Shown here one piece after another: positions 53,094 through 63,845 of a stretch of DNA of 64,000 nt (position 1 is its first letter; every line of letters begins with the position of its first letter). Origin of the DNA: Arcobacteraceae bacterium (GTDB taxonomy: Bacteria > Campylobacterota > Campylobacteria > Campylobacterales > Arcobacteraceae); NCBI GenBank assembly GCA_023138835.1, contig JAGLOP010000001.1:216368-280367 (forward strand), given 5' to 3'. The translations under genes were made by a program, and so were the position numbers. The notes under the pieces were generated by a model, which ran no database searches, was not told the DNA's origin, and saw nothing but the letters and a program-made list of their open reading frames with translations.

Positions 53094-54635
53094 TTAACCT
53101 AACAACTGTTTTGCAAAATCAATAGCTTCATTAGTGATATTCTCACCACTTATCATCCTTGAAACCTCTTGAATTCTTTGTTCTTTATTTAAAAGTTTGA
53201 CTCTAGAAATATTATCTTTTTTTTCTACTAAGAAATGCTGATGAGCTGTGACACTTAATTGAGGCTGATGAGAGATGGCAAATATTTGATAATATTTAGA
53301 TAGGTCTTCTAAAACTTTAGCAATGCTTTCACTCTCTTTTCCACTTAAATTTGCATCAATCTCATCTAAAAATAAAATTCCTCCATTCTCACATTCATAT
53401 TTACCTCTTGCCGTTAAAAGTGCAAGTCGTAGTCTGTTAAATTCACCACTGCTTATTTTATTTAAAGCTGTATCATTTAAAGTAAACGATATCTCATCAC
53501 AACCATTTTCGTCTAAAACTTTATTAGTTAAAATCACTTTTAGACCATCTAAATATAAATATTGTAAATATTCATTTACAGCATTTTCCAGCACTTGGAT
53601 ATAATTTTTTCTTGCATATGTAAGTTTGTCAGCTAACTCATCTACTAAAATTGTAAGTTTCTTAATATTCTTTTCTAAAATAGCTTTTTCAAATGATATG
53701 TTCTCATATCCTTCTAATTCAATCTCTTTTTGTTTCTTATATTCCAAAGCATCTTCTATACTTCCATAGCGCTTTTGTAATGCAGAAAGATTTTCTATTC
53801 TGGTTAAAACCTCCTCAATATCTCCATCATCCATATTACCTAAGCTATCGTTGAATTTTTCAAATATATTATTTATCTCATTTATACAATCATCAAAGAA
53901 TTCACTATTTTCATCCAACAGGTGCAAGGCACTTGTAATATGATGTGTATTATTTAAAAACGGTTGGCACTTTTCTAAAATATCTTGTACTTTATCTTTT
54001 TTGGATAAGTTGTCTTTTATTAATTTAAGTTCATCATATTCATTTATTTTTGGGTCAATGGATGTGATTCTTTCAATTTCAAATTTGGCATATTCTTTAA
54101 GTTCTTCCAAATCTTGCTCATCTTGATTTATTTTATTAAACTTTTGTTTTAAATCTTTTAATTTTGCAAAATTATCTTTAAATTCTGAAATTAATTCTTG
54201 AAAATTTTTATCATCTTTTGAAACTAAGAAATCTAAGAATTCAACTATTTTATCACTTCGAAAATCACTTACATCTTTTAAATGCAAATGTTTGGAAAAT
54301 TTTTGTCCAAACTCTTTTAAGCTTTTTTTTGAAATTGTTTGATTGTTAAGCAAATTCCTTGTTTTGGCTGTATTTGTTTGTTTTATTACAAATTCTACAT
54401 TTTCTTCAACATCATAATCTTCAAATTCCACATTTAAATTATCAATACTAACTTCACTGATTTTTGGCTTTACATCACTGTTTCCAAATAAAGACAAAAT
54501 AGCATTCATAAGTATTGACTTACCCGCCCCGCTGGCACCTGTAAAAACAATAAGCCCTACATCAAATTCCAAATCTACTTTATCAAACGAAAGATAATCT
54601 TCAAGATAAAATCTATTTATCAAGATTGTCCCCAT
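53094..54635 (-). CDS. recN: DNA repair protein RecN
   Basis: 513 residues, an SMC-like ATPase. Walker A is GASGAGKS (residues 34-41); a long coiled coil (about 150-345) precedes the ABC signature [12 protein letters not shown], Walker [13 protein letters not shown] and the His loop ISHQPQL. It helps double-strand break repair. Slightly shorter than E. coli RecN (553). Overlaps nadK by 16 bp. Confidence 0.94.
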   Translation of the reverse strand: MGTILINRFYLEDYLSFDKVDLEFDVGLIVFTGASGAGKSILMNAILSLFGNSDVKPKISEVSIDNLNVEFEDYDVEENVEFVIKQTNTAKTRNLLNNQTISKKSLKEFGQKFSKHLHLKDVSDFRSDKIVEFLDFLVSKDDKNFQELISEFKDNFAKLKDLKQKFNKINQDEQDLEELKEYAKFEIERITSIDPKINEYDELKLIKDNLSKKDKVQDILEKCQPFLNNTHHITSALHLLDENSEFFDDCINEINNIFEKFNDSLGNMDDGDIEEVLTRIENLSALQKRYGSIEDALEYKKQKEIELEGYENISFEKAILEKNIKKLTILVDELADKLTYARKNYIQVLENAVNEYLQYLYLDGLKVILTNKVLDENGCDEISFTLNDTALNKISSGEFNRLRLALLTARGKYECENGGILFLDEIDANLSGKESESIAKVLEDLSKYYQIFAISHQPQLSVTAHQHFLVEKKDNISRVKLLNKEQRIQEVSRMISGENITNEAIDFAKQLLG

Positions 54636-55492
54636 TTCAACTTAGCACTTAGCACTTCAAAATAATCTTTATTTTCTTGTCGTATCAATTTCGCTTTATG
54701 TGAGGCTATTTTTATTAAAATAGTTTCATTTTGTGCTATTTCATAACTATCTTGCCCATCGATAATCACTACCGCACCCTCTTCATCTGTAGTACTTAGT
54801 TCTATTTCAAATTGAGCGGGAAGGACTAACGGTCGCTGAGTTAAAGAGTGTGGACAAATAGGAGTTACAATAAAAGCATCAGTGAGAGGATATAATACCG
54901 GACCACCGGCTGAAAGATTGTAAGCTGTTGAACCAGTAGGCGTGGAGATAATCAATCCATCTCCATAATAACAATTTAAAAGCTTTCCATCTACTTTAGC
55001 TTGAATATTTGTCATATGAGATACAGATTTTCGTGTAACTACAACATCATTAAAAGATAAGGCAACAACATCTTTAATTGATGTTTCTATCATCATTCTT
55101 GTATCTATTTTATATTTATCTTTTTTAAAGTCTTGTAAAAATTGAACCAACTCTCCAGGTAAAATATCAGTAAGGAATCCCAAACTGCCGAGGTTTATTC
55201 CAAGAACAGCCTTTTCATGTGGAAAACTTCTTCTAGTTGTTGATATAAATGTGCCATCTCCACCAATAGTAACTAAAAAATCACTTTTCCTACATAACTC
55301 ATTAAATTCTATACCCTCATCAAGACCTATCATTTTGGCACTTGCTTTATTTATTAATACATTTATTCCAGCATCTTCAAACATTTTTTTAATATCTAAA
55401 TAGATACTTTTAATTTCAGGCGATCTTGGCTTTAAAACCACCCCTGCTACTTCATTGTTTATTAATAATTGATTATCTTCTTTTATATTCAT
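54620..55492 (-). CDS. nadK: NAD kinase
   Basis: 290 residues. Motifs GGDGT ([11 protein letters not shown]), [12 protein letters not shown] and [15 protein letters not shown]; also [10 protein letters not shown]. It phosphorylates NAD to NADP. It lies 17 bp after the ComM-like gene and overlaps recN, a common neighbourhood in this class. Confidence 0.96.
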   Translation of the reverse strand: MNIKEDNQLLINNEVAGVVLKPRSPEIKSIYLDIKKMFEDAGINVLINKASAKMIGLDEGIEFNELCRKSDFLVTIGGDGTFISTTRRSFPHEKAVLGINLGSLGFLTDILPGELVQFLQDFKKDKYKIDTRMMIETSIKDVVALSFNDVVVTRKSVSHMTNIQAKVDGKLLNCYYGDGLIISTPTGSTAYNLSAGGPVLYPLTDAFIVTPICPHSLTQRPLVLPAQFEIELSTTDEEGAVVIIDGQDSYEIAQNETILIKIASHKAKLIRQENKDYFEVLSAKLKWGQS

Positions 55493-55509
55493 AACTTCAT
55501 TATACCTAA

Positions 55510-57006
55510 TTATCGTTTTCTATAACTTAAGCTTTCCAGTAAATGCAGTTTATTTATATTCTTACAATTGTCAATATCTGCAATTGTTCTTGCAACTTTT
55601 AAAACTTTATTAATTGCTCGAAAAGATAAAGCAAAATTATCAATAGCAGTATCTAAAATATCTTGCACTTCATTGGTTAAAATACAGTATTTTTTAATTT
55701 CTTCATCACTTAATTTTCCATTTAAATCTTTTTGACCACGCTTTTTTTGTTTTAGAAATGCTTGATTTACTTTTATATGTAACTCATTTGAACTCACATC
55801 TGCTTTATCCTCCTTAGTAACTTCATTCATCACTACATATAAATCTATTCTGTCAAGAAATGGGTCTGACAATCTATTTTTATATCTTTGAATATCAATA
55901 TCACTGCATCTGCACTCACGGCTTTTTGCTAATAAATTCCCGCAAGGACAGGGGTTCATCGCACTGGCAAACAAAAATTTTGTAGGATATTTTACTTTTG
56001 TATTAACTCTTGATACTAAAACAGTATGATCTTCCAACGGCTCTCGCATAGATTCTAAAATACTTTTAGAAAAATGCGGCAATTCATCAAAAAATAAAAT
56101 TCCACCGTTAGACAAACTTACCTCTCCAATTTTTGTACCGCCTATAATAGAAGCTTTTGTCGAAGTATGATGAGGAGCTATCATACTTCTTATAGGGGTA
56201 AAATCAGGCTCTTTAACCTGAAGAGAATCTAACTTTGCTTTATCTAAAATCTCTTCTAAACTCATTGGACTCATAATATATTGAAGCCTCTTGCTTATCA
56301 TACTTTTACCACATCCAGGACTCCCTTCAAAAATAATATTATGATTTCCTGCTGCACTTATTAAAGCAGCTCTTTTAGCTACAGTTTGCCCTTTTACATC
56401 TTTAAAATCTAATTTATAATTTTGTACATAATAATATTTTATTTCATTGATATCTAGAAAATTATATTTAAAATCAACATTTTTAACTCTAAATAATTCT
56501 TTATCAGTATTCATAAAAAAGTCAACTGCCTGTGATAAATTATCAACGGCATAAATATTTAAACTTGGAATAGTTGATATTTTAGCAACAGATTCTTTTG
56601 GAATAAGAACATTTTTTATCAATCCTTGTCTAGCTAAAGATAAAATAAGAACAAAAATAGATTTAGTATCTTTTAAAGTTCCATCAAGTCCTAATTCTCC
56701 AAAAACATAAAAGTCATTAAAATTAATTTGTTGCTCTTGTAATGCAATAAGCAAGGCTATAGATATATCAAATTGACTTCCGCTTTTTGCTATTTCAGAG
56801 GGACTTAGATTAATAGTTATTTTTTTAGGTGGAAATTTAAATTCATTAGTTAGTAAAGCTGATTTAATTCTGTCTTTTGATTCTTGAATTGCTGTATTTC
56901 CAAGCCCCACAATACTAAAAGAGGGCAACCCCTTGGTAAAAGTGGATTCAACATCTACGCAAATAGCTTCAAACCCGTCAACTGATGCACATTTTAATTG
57001 TTTCAT
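55510..57006 (-). CDS. ComM/YifB-type Mg-chelatase-like AAA+ protein
   Basis: 498 residues from the ATG at 57006 (the frame is open 18 codons further, but homology starts [17 protein letters not shown] and GGGAG precedes). A ChlI-type N-terminal domain ([23 protein letters not shown]), Walker [10 protein letters not shown], Walker [11 protein letters not shown], and a cysteine cluster NPCPCGNLL...RECRCS. ComM is a helicase that promotes branch migration during transformation; a role in DNA uptake is likely. Confidence 0.92.
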   Translation of the reverse strand: MKQLKCASVDGFEAICVDVESTFTKGLPSFSIVGLGNTAIQESKDRIKSALLTNEFKFPPKKITINLSPSEIAKSGSQFDISIALLIALQEQQINFNDFYVFGELGLDGTLKDTKSIFVLILSLARQGLIKNVLIPKESVAKISTIPSLNIYAVDNLSQAVDFFMNTDKELFRVKNVDFKYNFLDINEIKYYYVQNYKLDFKDVKGQTVAKRAALISAAGNHNIIFEGSPGCGKSMISKRLQYIMSPMSLEEILDKAKLDSLQVKEPDFTPIRSMIAPHHTSTKASIIGGTKIGEVSLSNGGILFFDELPHFSKSILESMREPLEDHTVLVSRVNTKVKYPTKFLFASAMNPCPCGNLLAKSRECRCSDIDIQRYKNRLSDPFLDRIDLYVVMNEVTKEDKADVSSNELHIKVNQAFLKQKKRGQKDLNGKLSDEEIKKYCILTNEVQDILDTAIDNFALSFRAINKVLKVARTIADIDNCKNINKLHLLESLSYRKR

Positions 57007-57062
57007 TTTAAGATACTCCCGAATTTTATAGAAGTATCTTAGCAGATTTTTTTCAGACAATT

Positions 57063-57091
57063 CAAAAGTATGTCAGTTTGACATACTTTTG
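57063..57091 (-). terminator. Terminator of the small cytochrome gene
   Basis: CAAAAGTATGTCA / TGACATACTTTTG, a 13-bp perfect stem with a GTT loop, 24 bp after the cytochrome stop. Confidence 0.75.
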
Positions 57092-57115
57092 GTTAATTAA
57101 TTTAATATAAGCAGA

Positions 57116-57514
57116 TTACCAGTCTCTAACTATTGTGTGACAAGATGTACAACTTTTAATAATATTTACATAAGTATCAGATGCTTTTGAAAATTTGTCT
57201 TGTTTAATTAATTTTTCCATTTTATTGATATTTATATCAATCTTTTTTGCTGTTGAATAAGATAAACCGAACATATGCTTCACTTTTTTCGGTAAATATT
57301 TTTTTACATCAGCTTGAGTTTTAAAAATTTTGTTTGCATCTTTAACTAATTTAAGTCCCTGAATGATTTTTTCTTTTTTATGATAAAAGAAACCATCATT
57401 AATCTGATTCATACCATCTCGCATATTCTTCATCTCTTTAATTAGTACTGTCTCGCTAGCAAATAACAAATTTGCAACAAAAGCAGTAAGTAATATAACT
57501 TTACCTAATTTCAT
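57116..57514 (-). CDS. Cytochrome c'-like (class II) periplasmic protein
   Basis: 132 residues with signal peptide (about 1-19). The rest is four-helix-bundle-like and ends with the heme motif CTSCH seven residues from a C-terminal DW (CTSCHTIVRDW). A single CXXCH at the extreme C-terminus is the class II/cytochrome c' pattern, a fold that often binds NO or CO. No methionine ligand is obvious. It is a monocistronic-looking gene between comM and murG. Confidence 0.8.
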   Translation of the reverse strand: MKLGKVILLTAFVANLLFASETVLIKEMKNMRDGMNQINDGFFYHKKEKIIQGLKLVKDANKIFKTQADVKKYLPKKVKHMFGLSYSTAKKIDININKMEKLIKQDKFSKASDTYVNIIKSCTSCHTIVRDW

Positions 57515-57575
57515 TTTGCACCTCTTTTATAATTTAATATAATAATAGCATATGAAAGCTTATAAATAAATACTG

Positions 57576-58592
57576 TTATCTTAAAACTTCATCCACTATT
57601 TTTACAACACCATTTTGACTGATACTGTCAATAAGGGTTTGACTTATTGGTTTAATATCACTTTGTAAAATTTGTTTAAAATATTCATCATCTAACTCAT
57701 CTTCTTTTTTTAAAAAGCATAAATTATCATCAAGTAAAAATTTAGCATTATAATACTGATGATTAGCAGCAGCATATGGATAGGGTATATACAAAGCAGG
57801 TAATCCTAAAGCACTTAGTTCCCAAAGAGTACTGGCACCTGAGCGACTTATAGCAAAATCTGCTTGATCCATTTTACCTAAAATATCAGTAGTAAAATCA
57901 AATATATCTGCCTCTATTTTTAATCGTTTATATTCCTCTTTTACCCTTTGAAAATCTAATTTTCCTGTTTGATGAATAATCTTTATATTATTTTGCTTTA
58001 GAAATGGAACAATATTTATTGCAAAATCATTAATAGCTTTTGCACCTTGTGAGCCGCCTAAAAATATAACTGCATTTATACTTTTTCTTACCCTTGCCTT
58101 ATCAAAAAACTTTTGATTAATCGGATAATCTTTAATAAGTGAGTCCTTTTCATAAGAACTAAATACTGCTTTTGCTTTTTTTGAAGTTATTTGATTTAAT
58201 TTACCCATCACTGAATTTTGCTCATGAATATAAAAATCAATTTTACTAATAATTGCCGAAAAAGAAGCAGGCGCTGCGCTAAATCCACCTACACTTATTA
58301 CTTTTGTTACATTATATTTTTGATAAATTGCACGGCATTTAAATAAAGCTTTTAAAATCATAAATAAAGAATCTAGCTTACCAATTAAATTTTGATTTAC
58401 TACACCTTTTGTATCCATGAAATATTTTTGAAATAATTTTGGCTCATTCTCAAACCATTGTTTATCTGCACCCTTGGTTGAACCTATAAAAATCACTTTG
58501 ATATTACGCGCATATAACTCATCAATTAAACTTCTGGCAACTGATAAATGCCCTCCTGTTCCACCGCCGGTTATAACTACTACATCATTCAT
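57576..58592 (-). CDS. murG: UDP-GlcNAc transferase MurG (lipid II synthesis)
   Basis: 338 residues. N-terminal GGGTGGHL (residues 8-15) and the second-domain ISRSGASTLWELSALGLPALYIPYP motif, both typical of MurG. It adds GlcNAc to lipid I on the inner leaflet. Overlaps ftsW by four bases, so it is co-translated. Confidence 0.96.
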   Translation of the reverse strand: MNDVVVITGGGTGGHLSVARSLIDELYARNIKVIFIGSTKGADKQWFENEPKLFQKYFMDTKGVVNQNLIGKLDSLFMILKALFKCRAIYQKYNVTKVISVGGFSAAPASFSAIISKIDFYIHEQNSVMGKLNQITSKKAKAVFSSYEKDSLIKDYPINQKFFDKARVRKSINAVIFLGGSQGAKAINDFAINIVPFLKQNNIKIIHQTGKLDFQRVKEEYKRLKIEADIFDFTTDILGKMDQADFAISRSGASTLWELSALGLPALYIPYPYAAANHQYYNAKFLLDDNLCFLKKEDELDDEYFKQILQSDIKPISQTLIDSISQNGVVKIVDEVLR

Positions 58593-59806
58593 TTTAAACC
58601 TTCTTTATGAGCTTCTTTACTAATAGACAAAACAAGACCAATTGCAATTGCATTTGAGAGCAATGAACTCCCACCATAACTTAAAAAAGGAACTGCAATT
58701 CCTTTTATAGGAATAATTCCTGAAATTCCATAAGAATTTATTAAAAACGCAAAAATTATCATTAATCCAACGCCAAGTGTAAACAAATGATATTTTGTAT
58801 TTTTCACTTTTCTACTAATTCTAAATATTCTTAAAATCATAAAAAATAAAATCGTCACAATAATAGTCAAACCTATCAAACCAATCTCTTCAGTGATACC
58901 GGCAAGTATAAAATCAGTATGGACTTCACTTAAAAATCCAAGTTTTAAGCCACCCTCACCAATACCTACTCCACTGAATCCACCATTATGTATTGCATTT
59001 AAAGAGTGACCTACTTGATAAGCTTCCGGAAATTCTTTTACACGAAGTGCGGTTGCTACAAAATCCGGCATAAATGAAAGCATACTGTCTTGAACTCCAC
59101 TCCACCAACTTTGTATTCGTAAAATTCTATGTGGCGCAATTGCTATAAGACCTATGAAACCGACTACTACTATCCCAAAAAGCGATAAAAATATCTTATA
59201 ACTTCTATTTGCAAACATAAGCATAGTGATTAAAATAGCGCCTAAAAGTACAACCTGCCCTAAATCTTTTTGTAAAACTGCTACTAAAAACACTACCAAA
59301 CCAAAAATAATCCCATAAGGCAAAAGCAATAAAAGTTCTTTATGAAACGGTACTTTGGCATGAGGCATTAAAACTCTGTAAAAAGAGGAACTAAGAAAAT
59401 ATATAAATCCGATTTTAAAAAACTCCACAGGAGATAAAGAGATAAAAGGTAATCTAATCCATCGGGTCGCCCCACCTGATTGAGTCACTAATGAAGATGG
59501 TAAAAAAGGCATAAGTGCCATTAAAATAAAAAACAGTCCAAATAACAACCATCCTATTTTTGGTATGATGAAGTCTGGTTTAATATGTGCTAATGTCCAC
59601 ATAAGTATAATAGCTACACTGCCGACTCCAAACTGTCTTATAAAAAAATGCAGTTGATTATAATCAAAATATACTACAGTGTATATAGATAAAGAATATG
59701 AAAATAAAATACTTACAATAATCAAACTTGAAGCTAATAATAATAATATATAATCCGGTTTATTGTTATCTGTAATTTTTTTAATCTTATTTTGGATAAA
59801 ATTCAT
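58589..59806 (-). CDS. ftsW: Peptidoglycan glycosyltransferase FtsW (SEDS family)
   Basis: 405 residues with about 10 helices. SEDS landmarks are RWIRLPFISLSPVEFFKIGFIYF, NGGFSGVGIGEGGLKLGFLSEVHTDFILAGITEEIGL and PFLSYGGSSLLSNAIAIGL. It polymerises septal glycan from lipid II. FtsW rather than RodA is inferred from murG and the class B PBP beside it. Starts only 30 bp from the divergent PBP gene. Confidence 0.93.
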   Translation of the reverse strand: MNFIQNKIKKITDNNKPDYILLLLASSLIIVSILFSYSLSIYTVVYFDYNQLHFFIRQFGVGSVAIILMWTLAHIKPDFIIPKIGWLLFGLFFILMALMPFLPSSLVTQSGGATRWIRLPFISLSPVEFFKIGFIYFLSSSFYRVLMPHAKVPFHKELLLLLPYGIIFGLVVFLVAVLQKDLGQVVLLGAILITMLMFANRSYKIFLSLFGIVVVGFIGLIAIAPHRILRIQSWWSGVQDSMLSFMPDFVATALRVKEFPEAYQVGHSLNAIHNGGFSGVGIGEGGLKLGFLSEVHTDFILAGITEEIGLIGLTIIVTILFFMILRIFRISRKVKNTKYHLFTLGVGLMIIFAFLINSYGISGIIPIKGIAVPFLSYGGSSLLSNAIAIGLVLSISKEAHKEGLK

Positions 59807-59836
59807 AAATTTATTATAACGAAATTATGGAAAAAA

Positions 59837-61693
59837 ATGGGTAAACAAACTACAGAAATTCGCAGAATTAAAAAACTATTCTTTTTACTTATGTTTATTT
59901 TTATCACTTTAATAATCTTTATATTTTCTATATCAAATACAATCATTAAAGATAGAAAAATTCCAAAACTTTTAAGCTCGCATCAAGACCTTGCAGTGCG
60001 TGGCAATATATATAGTTCAGACAACTTTAAAATAGCTACTTCAAAGAAATTATTTAAAGTAAGCATTGATATTAGATGCTTGGACAAAGATAAGGAAGAA
60101 TTATTTATAAAACTTTTTTCACTTTATAGTGATGTCGAACCAAAATCAATAAGAGCTAAAATTAGAAAAGGTCGAAAAGAAAATAAATCTAATTTAGTAT
60201 TGTCATATAAAATCAATTCAAGATCTGCAAAAAATTTAAATGAATTAAAATATAAATTAAGAAGATTAAATGTATTTAAAGCTATAAAAATAAATGGTAC
60301 CAAAATAACTTACGGATTAAATATCAATGAGAGTGGAGAAAAAAGAATTTATCCTTATGAAGATACTTTAACTCCTGTTATTGGTTATATGAAAAAATTT
60401 GAAACAAAAAATGGGCAAACAAAAGTAAATGGTGTAAAAGGGCTTGAAAACAAATATAATACTATTTTAAATAATGTAAGTGATGGTATCTTAAAAGGGG
60501 AGAGAGATGTCCTTTCGTATATCGTTTTTAATAAAAATTCAATTATTAAAATAAGAAAAGACGGGGAAGATTTACATCTGAATATATCTTTAAAACTTCA
60601 ACGAAATGTTGAGCTGATTTTAGATAAATATAAAGAAAAGTTAGGTGCTGATGAGATTATTATATCTATTATGGAAAGTTCCAGCGGTAAGGTATTATCT
60701 CTTGCAAGTTCAAATAGATTTAATCCAAGTTATATTAAGAAAGAAGATATACCAAACTTAAATGTTAGTGCTGTTGAATATCAATTTGAACCGGGTTCTG
60801 TAGTAAAACCACTTGCTATTTCATTAGTTTTGGATAAAAATAAAGTTAAATTAAATGAACTGATTTTTGCACATAACAAAGGAAAAAAAAATAAAAAAGA
60901 TGAGTACCCAAAAGGTGTTTATAAAATAGGTCGTTGGTCAATTCATGATGACCATCAATTTAAGAAGCATTATCTTACAGTAAAAGATATTGTTATAAAT
61001 TCAAGTAATATAGGAACTTTGCTTCTTGCTCAAAGATTAAGTGGTCGAGAATTTTATGATGGACTTAAAAGTTTTGGATTAGCCCAAAAGACCGGTATAG
61101 ATTTGCCGTATGAACAAAAAGGTTTGATTCACAGTGTACGCCAATATCAAGCAGGAGAGAGTAAAGGGAAAGATAATATCTTTAAAGCAACTGATTCTTA
61201 TGGGCAGGGAATTACTACAACTTTTATGCAGCTTATAAAAGCATATTCAGTATTTAATAATGATGGTAAATTTTCAATTCCACAAATAGTAAAGTTAAAA
61301 AATAAAGCTCCTCAAAAACAAGTTATCAAAAAAAAGACTGCCAATATAATGAAAAAACTTTTAATTCAAACTGTTCAAGAGGGTACTGGTAAAAAAGCAC
61401 AAATTGACGGATTGGAAATTGGGGGGAAAACAGGAACTGCAAATGTGGTACAAGGTGGTAAATATAGAAGAAAATATATGAGTTCATTTTTTGGCTTTGC
61501 AAATGATAAGGCTGGGCATAAATATACAATAGGAGTAACTGTAAATAATCCTATAAATAGAGGAAAATATTGGTATTATTATTATGCATCAAATTCAGCT
61601 GTTCCTGTTTTTAAAGAATTGGTTTCTACTTTGGTAAAATTAAATTATCTTGAACCTAGTTTAGATATAATGGCAAACAAAATTAATAAATAA
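59837..61693 (+). CDS. ftsI: Penicillin-binding protein, class B (FtsI/PBP2 type)
   Basis: 618 residues from the ATG at 59837; an in-frame TTG at 59792 would overlap ftsW and looks unlikely. One TM (about 14-36), a pedestal domain (about 45-230), then the transpeptidase: SxxK in FEPGSVVKPL, SSN in INSSNIGTLL, KTG in GGKTGTANV. It cross-links septal peptidoglycan with FtsW. FtsI is chosen over PBP2 from the ftsW/murG context. Confidence 0.9.
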   Translation: MGKQTTEIRRIKKLFFLLMFIFITLIIFIFSISNTIIKDRKIPKLLSSHQDLAVRGNIYSSDNFKIATSKKLFKVSIDIRCLDKDKEELFIKLFSLYSDVEPKSIRAKIRKGRKENKSNLVLSYKINSRSAKNLNELKYKLRRLNVFKAIKINGTKITYGLNINESGEKRIYPYEDTLTPVIGYMKKFETKNGQTKVNGVKGLENKYNTILNNVSDGILKGERDVLSYIVFNKNSIIKIRKDGEDLHLNISLKLQRNVELILDKYKEKLGADEIIISIMESSSGKVLSLASSNRFNPSYIKKEDIPNLNVSAVEYQFEPGSVVKPLAISLVLDKNKVKLNELIFAHNKGKKNKKDEYPKGVYKIGRWSIHDDHQFKKHYLTVKDIVINSSNIGTLLLAQRLSGREFYDGLKSFGLAQKTGIDLPYEQKGLIHSVRQYQAGESKGKDNIFKATDSYGQGITTTFMQLIKAYSVFNNDGKFSIPQIVKLKNKAPQKQVIKKKTANIMKKLLIQTVQEGTGKKAQIDGLEIGGKTGTANVVQGGKYRRKYMSSFFGFANDKAGHKYTIGVTVNNPINRGKYWYYYYASNSAVPVFKELVSTLVKLNYLEPSLDIMANKINK

Positions 61694-61704
61694 AGGCAAA
61701 TATA

Positions 61705-62214
61705 ATGTTCGGAAGAAATACAGAACTTAAAACTTATGATTACTCAAATGAGGAACTGGCAAAATTTCAATATGCTAAATTTACAACTACAAATGGTGTT
61801 ATTTGGATGAAACTTACACCAGAAAATACACCAAACACTGTAGCAAACTTTGCAACTTTGGCAAATGATAAATTTTACAATGGATTAAACTTTCATAGAG
61901 TTATTGAAGGATTTATGGCTCAAGGTGGTTGTCCTGACGGTAGTGGTGCTGGAGGTCCTGATTGGGCTATTGCATGTGAAACACAAGCCAAAGGTCAAAT
62001 TCATAAAAAAGGAAGTCTGTCTATGGCTCATGCTGGACCAAATACAGGTGGAAGCCAATTTTTTATATGTTTTGTAGCTTGTCCTCATCTTGACGGTGGG
62101 CATACTGTATTTGGAAATATTGAAGATGATGACACTGAAAGTTTGACATCATTAGACAATATCAAACAAGGTGACACAATAGAAAAAATTGAAATTTTTG
62201 AATCAAAAGATTAA
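61705..62214 (+). CDS. Peptidyl-prolyl cis-trans isomerase (cyclophilin)
   Basis: 169 residues, no signal peptide. Cyclophilin motifs: FHRVIEGFMAQGGCPDGSGAGG, MAHAGPNTGGSQFFI (catalytic region) and LDGGHTVFGNI. It helps proline isomerisation in the cytoplasm. It lies 11 bp after the PBP gene and is probably in the same operon. Confidence 0.95.
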   Translation: MFGRNTELKTYDYSNEELAKFQYAKFTTTNGVIWMKLTPENTPNTVANFATLANDKFYNGLNFHRVIEGFMAQGGCPDGSGAGGPDWAIACETQAKGQIHKKGSLSMAHAGPNTGGSQFFICFVACPHLDGGHTVFGNIEDDDTESLTSLDNIKQGDTIEKIEIFESKD

Positions 62215-62242
62215 TATAAAAAGGTTTTTTAACCTTTTTATA
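62215..62242. terminator. Bidirectional terminator
   Basis: TATAAAAAGGTT / AACCTTTTTATA around TTTT, overlapping the end of the antiporter gene. It serves the convergent cyclophilin and antiporter genes. Confidence 0.85.
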
Positions 62243-63845
62243 TACTACACCTTGTAGCTTTCTCTATAAGTTTTGCTGCAACTATTTCATTTTCATTTAT
62301 AATACTGTCAATCTTTAAATCTGCAAAGTCATCAATTTGAGCTTGATGGGTAATTTTTAAAATAATAGATATTGCAGGATCTATATCCCGAATTGCTTCG
62401 CAAACCAATCTTATTTTTTCATCATTATCAATAGCAATTATAACTGCAGCTGCATTTTTAATATATAAAGAATTTAGCATAGTTTTAGAAGCTGCATTTC
62501 CAAAAAATACAATATCTCCTCTTTCATATCCTGTTTTTACATGTTGTCCATTATGTTCAATAGCAACATAAGCTAATTGTGAATTTTTTAATTTTTTTAC
62601 AATTTTTTGTCCTAAAAGAGAATATCCACATACAATAATATGATTCTTAATACCGGCACTAATCATAGGTTCTTTTAAAACTTCACTGCTTCCTTTATAA
62701 AAAAAGTCTGTAAAACTCCTAACATATCTTAAAGTTAATGATGTAAATAAAAGAGATAAGATAACAACTGAAATCATAATTTGATTAATTTCATTATTTA
62801 TAAGATTATTTGCACTGGCCAAAGCAAAAACTGCAAATGAGAATTCTCCAACTTGAGCTAAAGTTAAAGCCACTTTTATAGCTCTTTTAGTAAATGTAAA
62901 TAGTCGTAAAATAGTAAAAATAATAATAGTTTTTAGTGCTAGTATCCCTACTGCTAAAATAATAATAGTGCCAAAATTTTCTATAAAGAAACTAAAATTG
63001 ACCTGCATACCGACTGTGATAAAAAACACTCCCAATAAAATATCTCTAAATGGCACAAGGTCTGCTTCTATTTGATATTTGTATTTTGTTTCAGCGATCA
63101 ACATACCGGCTAAAAATGCACCTAAAGAATATGAAAATCCAAAAGTATGTGCAAAAAGTGCAGAGGATAAAACTATAAGTAAAATGGAAGCTATAAATAA
63201 TTCTTCAACTTTTGTATTAACGACATATTCTAAAAACTTTGCCGTTACATATTTACCAAGTAGATATAATACAATACCTACAAATATTGCAGAATAAAAA
63301 GTATTTAAAAGCATATCTCCTAAAGATACGGAAGAATCAGCTAAAATTGTTATCATAAGCAAAATAGGTATTACAGCCAAATCTTGGAATATCAGAATTC
63401 CCACGCTGCTTCTACCATAGGGTCTGTGTATATCACCATTATCATTAAGAACTTTTAATACAATTGCAGTTGAAGATAAAGCTAAAGCAGAACCTATTAT
63501 AATAGATGTTTTCATATCAATATTAAAAACTGTATTTGCTAAAAATGTAAAAAATAATGTTGTAAGAATTACTTGCAGCAAACCAAATACAAATACCTCT
63601 TTTTTCATTTGCTTTAGATGATTTACTGAAAATTCTAAACCAATAGTAAACATAAGAAATACAATACCAAATTCTGCTACATGAGCTAAATAATCACGAT
63701 TAATATTTGCAAAATCCATAAATACTACTATTGTCATACCTGTAAAAATATATCCTACAATTGGTGATATATGAAACTTTTTTAATATTAAGTTAAATAC
63801 CAGTGATAAAAAAAGTACACTTACTATTATTGCTAGAATATCCAC
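62238..63845 (-). CDS. Kef-type CPA2 monovalent cation:proton antiporter with TrkA-N domain
   Basis: 535 residues. About 12-13 helices (residues 1-385), with FHISPIVGYIFTGM near the N-terminus and the family segment GSALALSSTAIVLKVL. The C-terminal RCK/TrkA-N domain starts at NHIIVCGYSLLGQKIVKKL. It should export K+ or Na+ in exchange for H+, gated by nucleotide. The start is GTG at 63845 with AAGGAAG upstream. No Kef activator (KefF/G) gene adjacent. The remaining 63846-64000 shows no gene. Confidence 0.9.
   Translation of the reverse strand: MDILAIIVSVLFLSLVFNLILKKFHISPIVGYIFTGMTIVVFMDFANINRDYLAHVAEFGIVFLMFTIGLEFSVNHLKQMKKEVFVFGLLQVILTTLFFTFLANTVFNIDMKTSIIIGSALALSSTAIVLKVLNDNGDIHRPYGRSSVGILIFQDLAVIPILLMITILADSSVSLGDMLLNTFYSAIFVGIVLYLLGKYVTAKFLEYVVNTKVEELFIASILLIVLSSALFAHTFGFSYSLGAFLAGMLIAETKYKYQIEADLVPFRDILLGVFFITVGMQVNFSFFIENFGTIIILAVGILALKTIIIFTILRLFTFTKRAIKVALTLAQVGEFSFAVFALASANNLINNEINQIMISVVILSLLFTSLTLRYVRSFTDFFYKGSSEVLKEPMISAGIKNHIIVCGYSLLGQKIVKKLKNSQLAYVAIEHNGQHVKTGYERGDIVFFGNAASKTMLNSLYIKNAAAVIIAIDNDEKIRLVCEAIRDIDPAISIILKITHQAQIDDFADLKIDSIINENEIVAAKLIEKATRCSI

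Noticed and set aside
57007..57060. Longer start of the ComM-like protein
   Set aside because: The extra 18 residues do not fit the family, which begins at [12 protein letters not shown].
59792..59836. TTG start of the penicillin-binding protein inside ftsW
   Set aside because: The ATG at 59837 gives the expected short cytoplasmic tail; the TTG would overlap ftsW.
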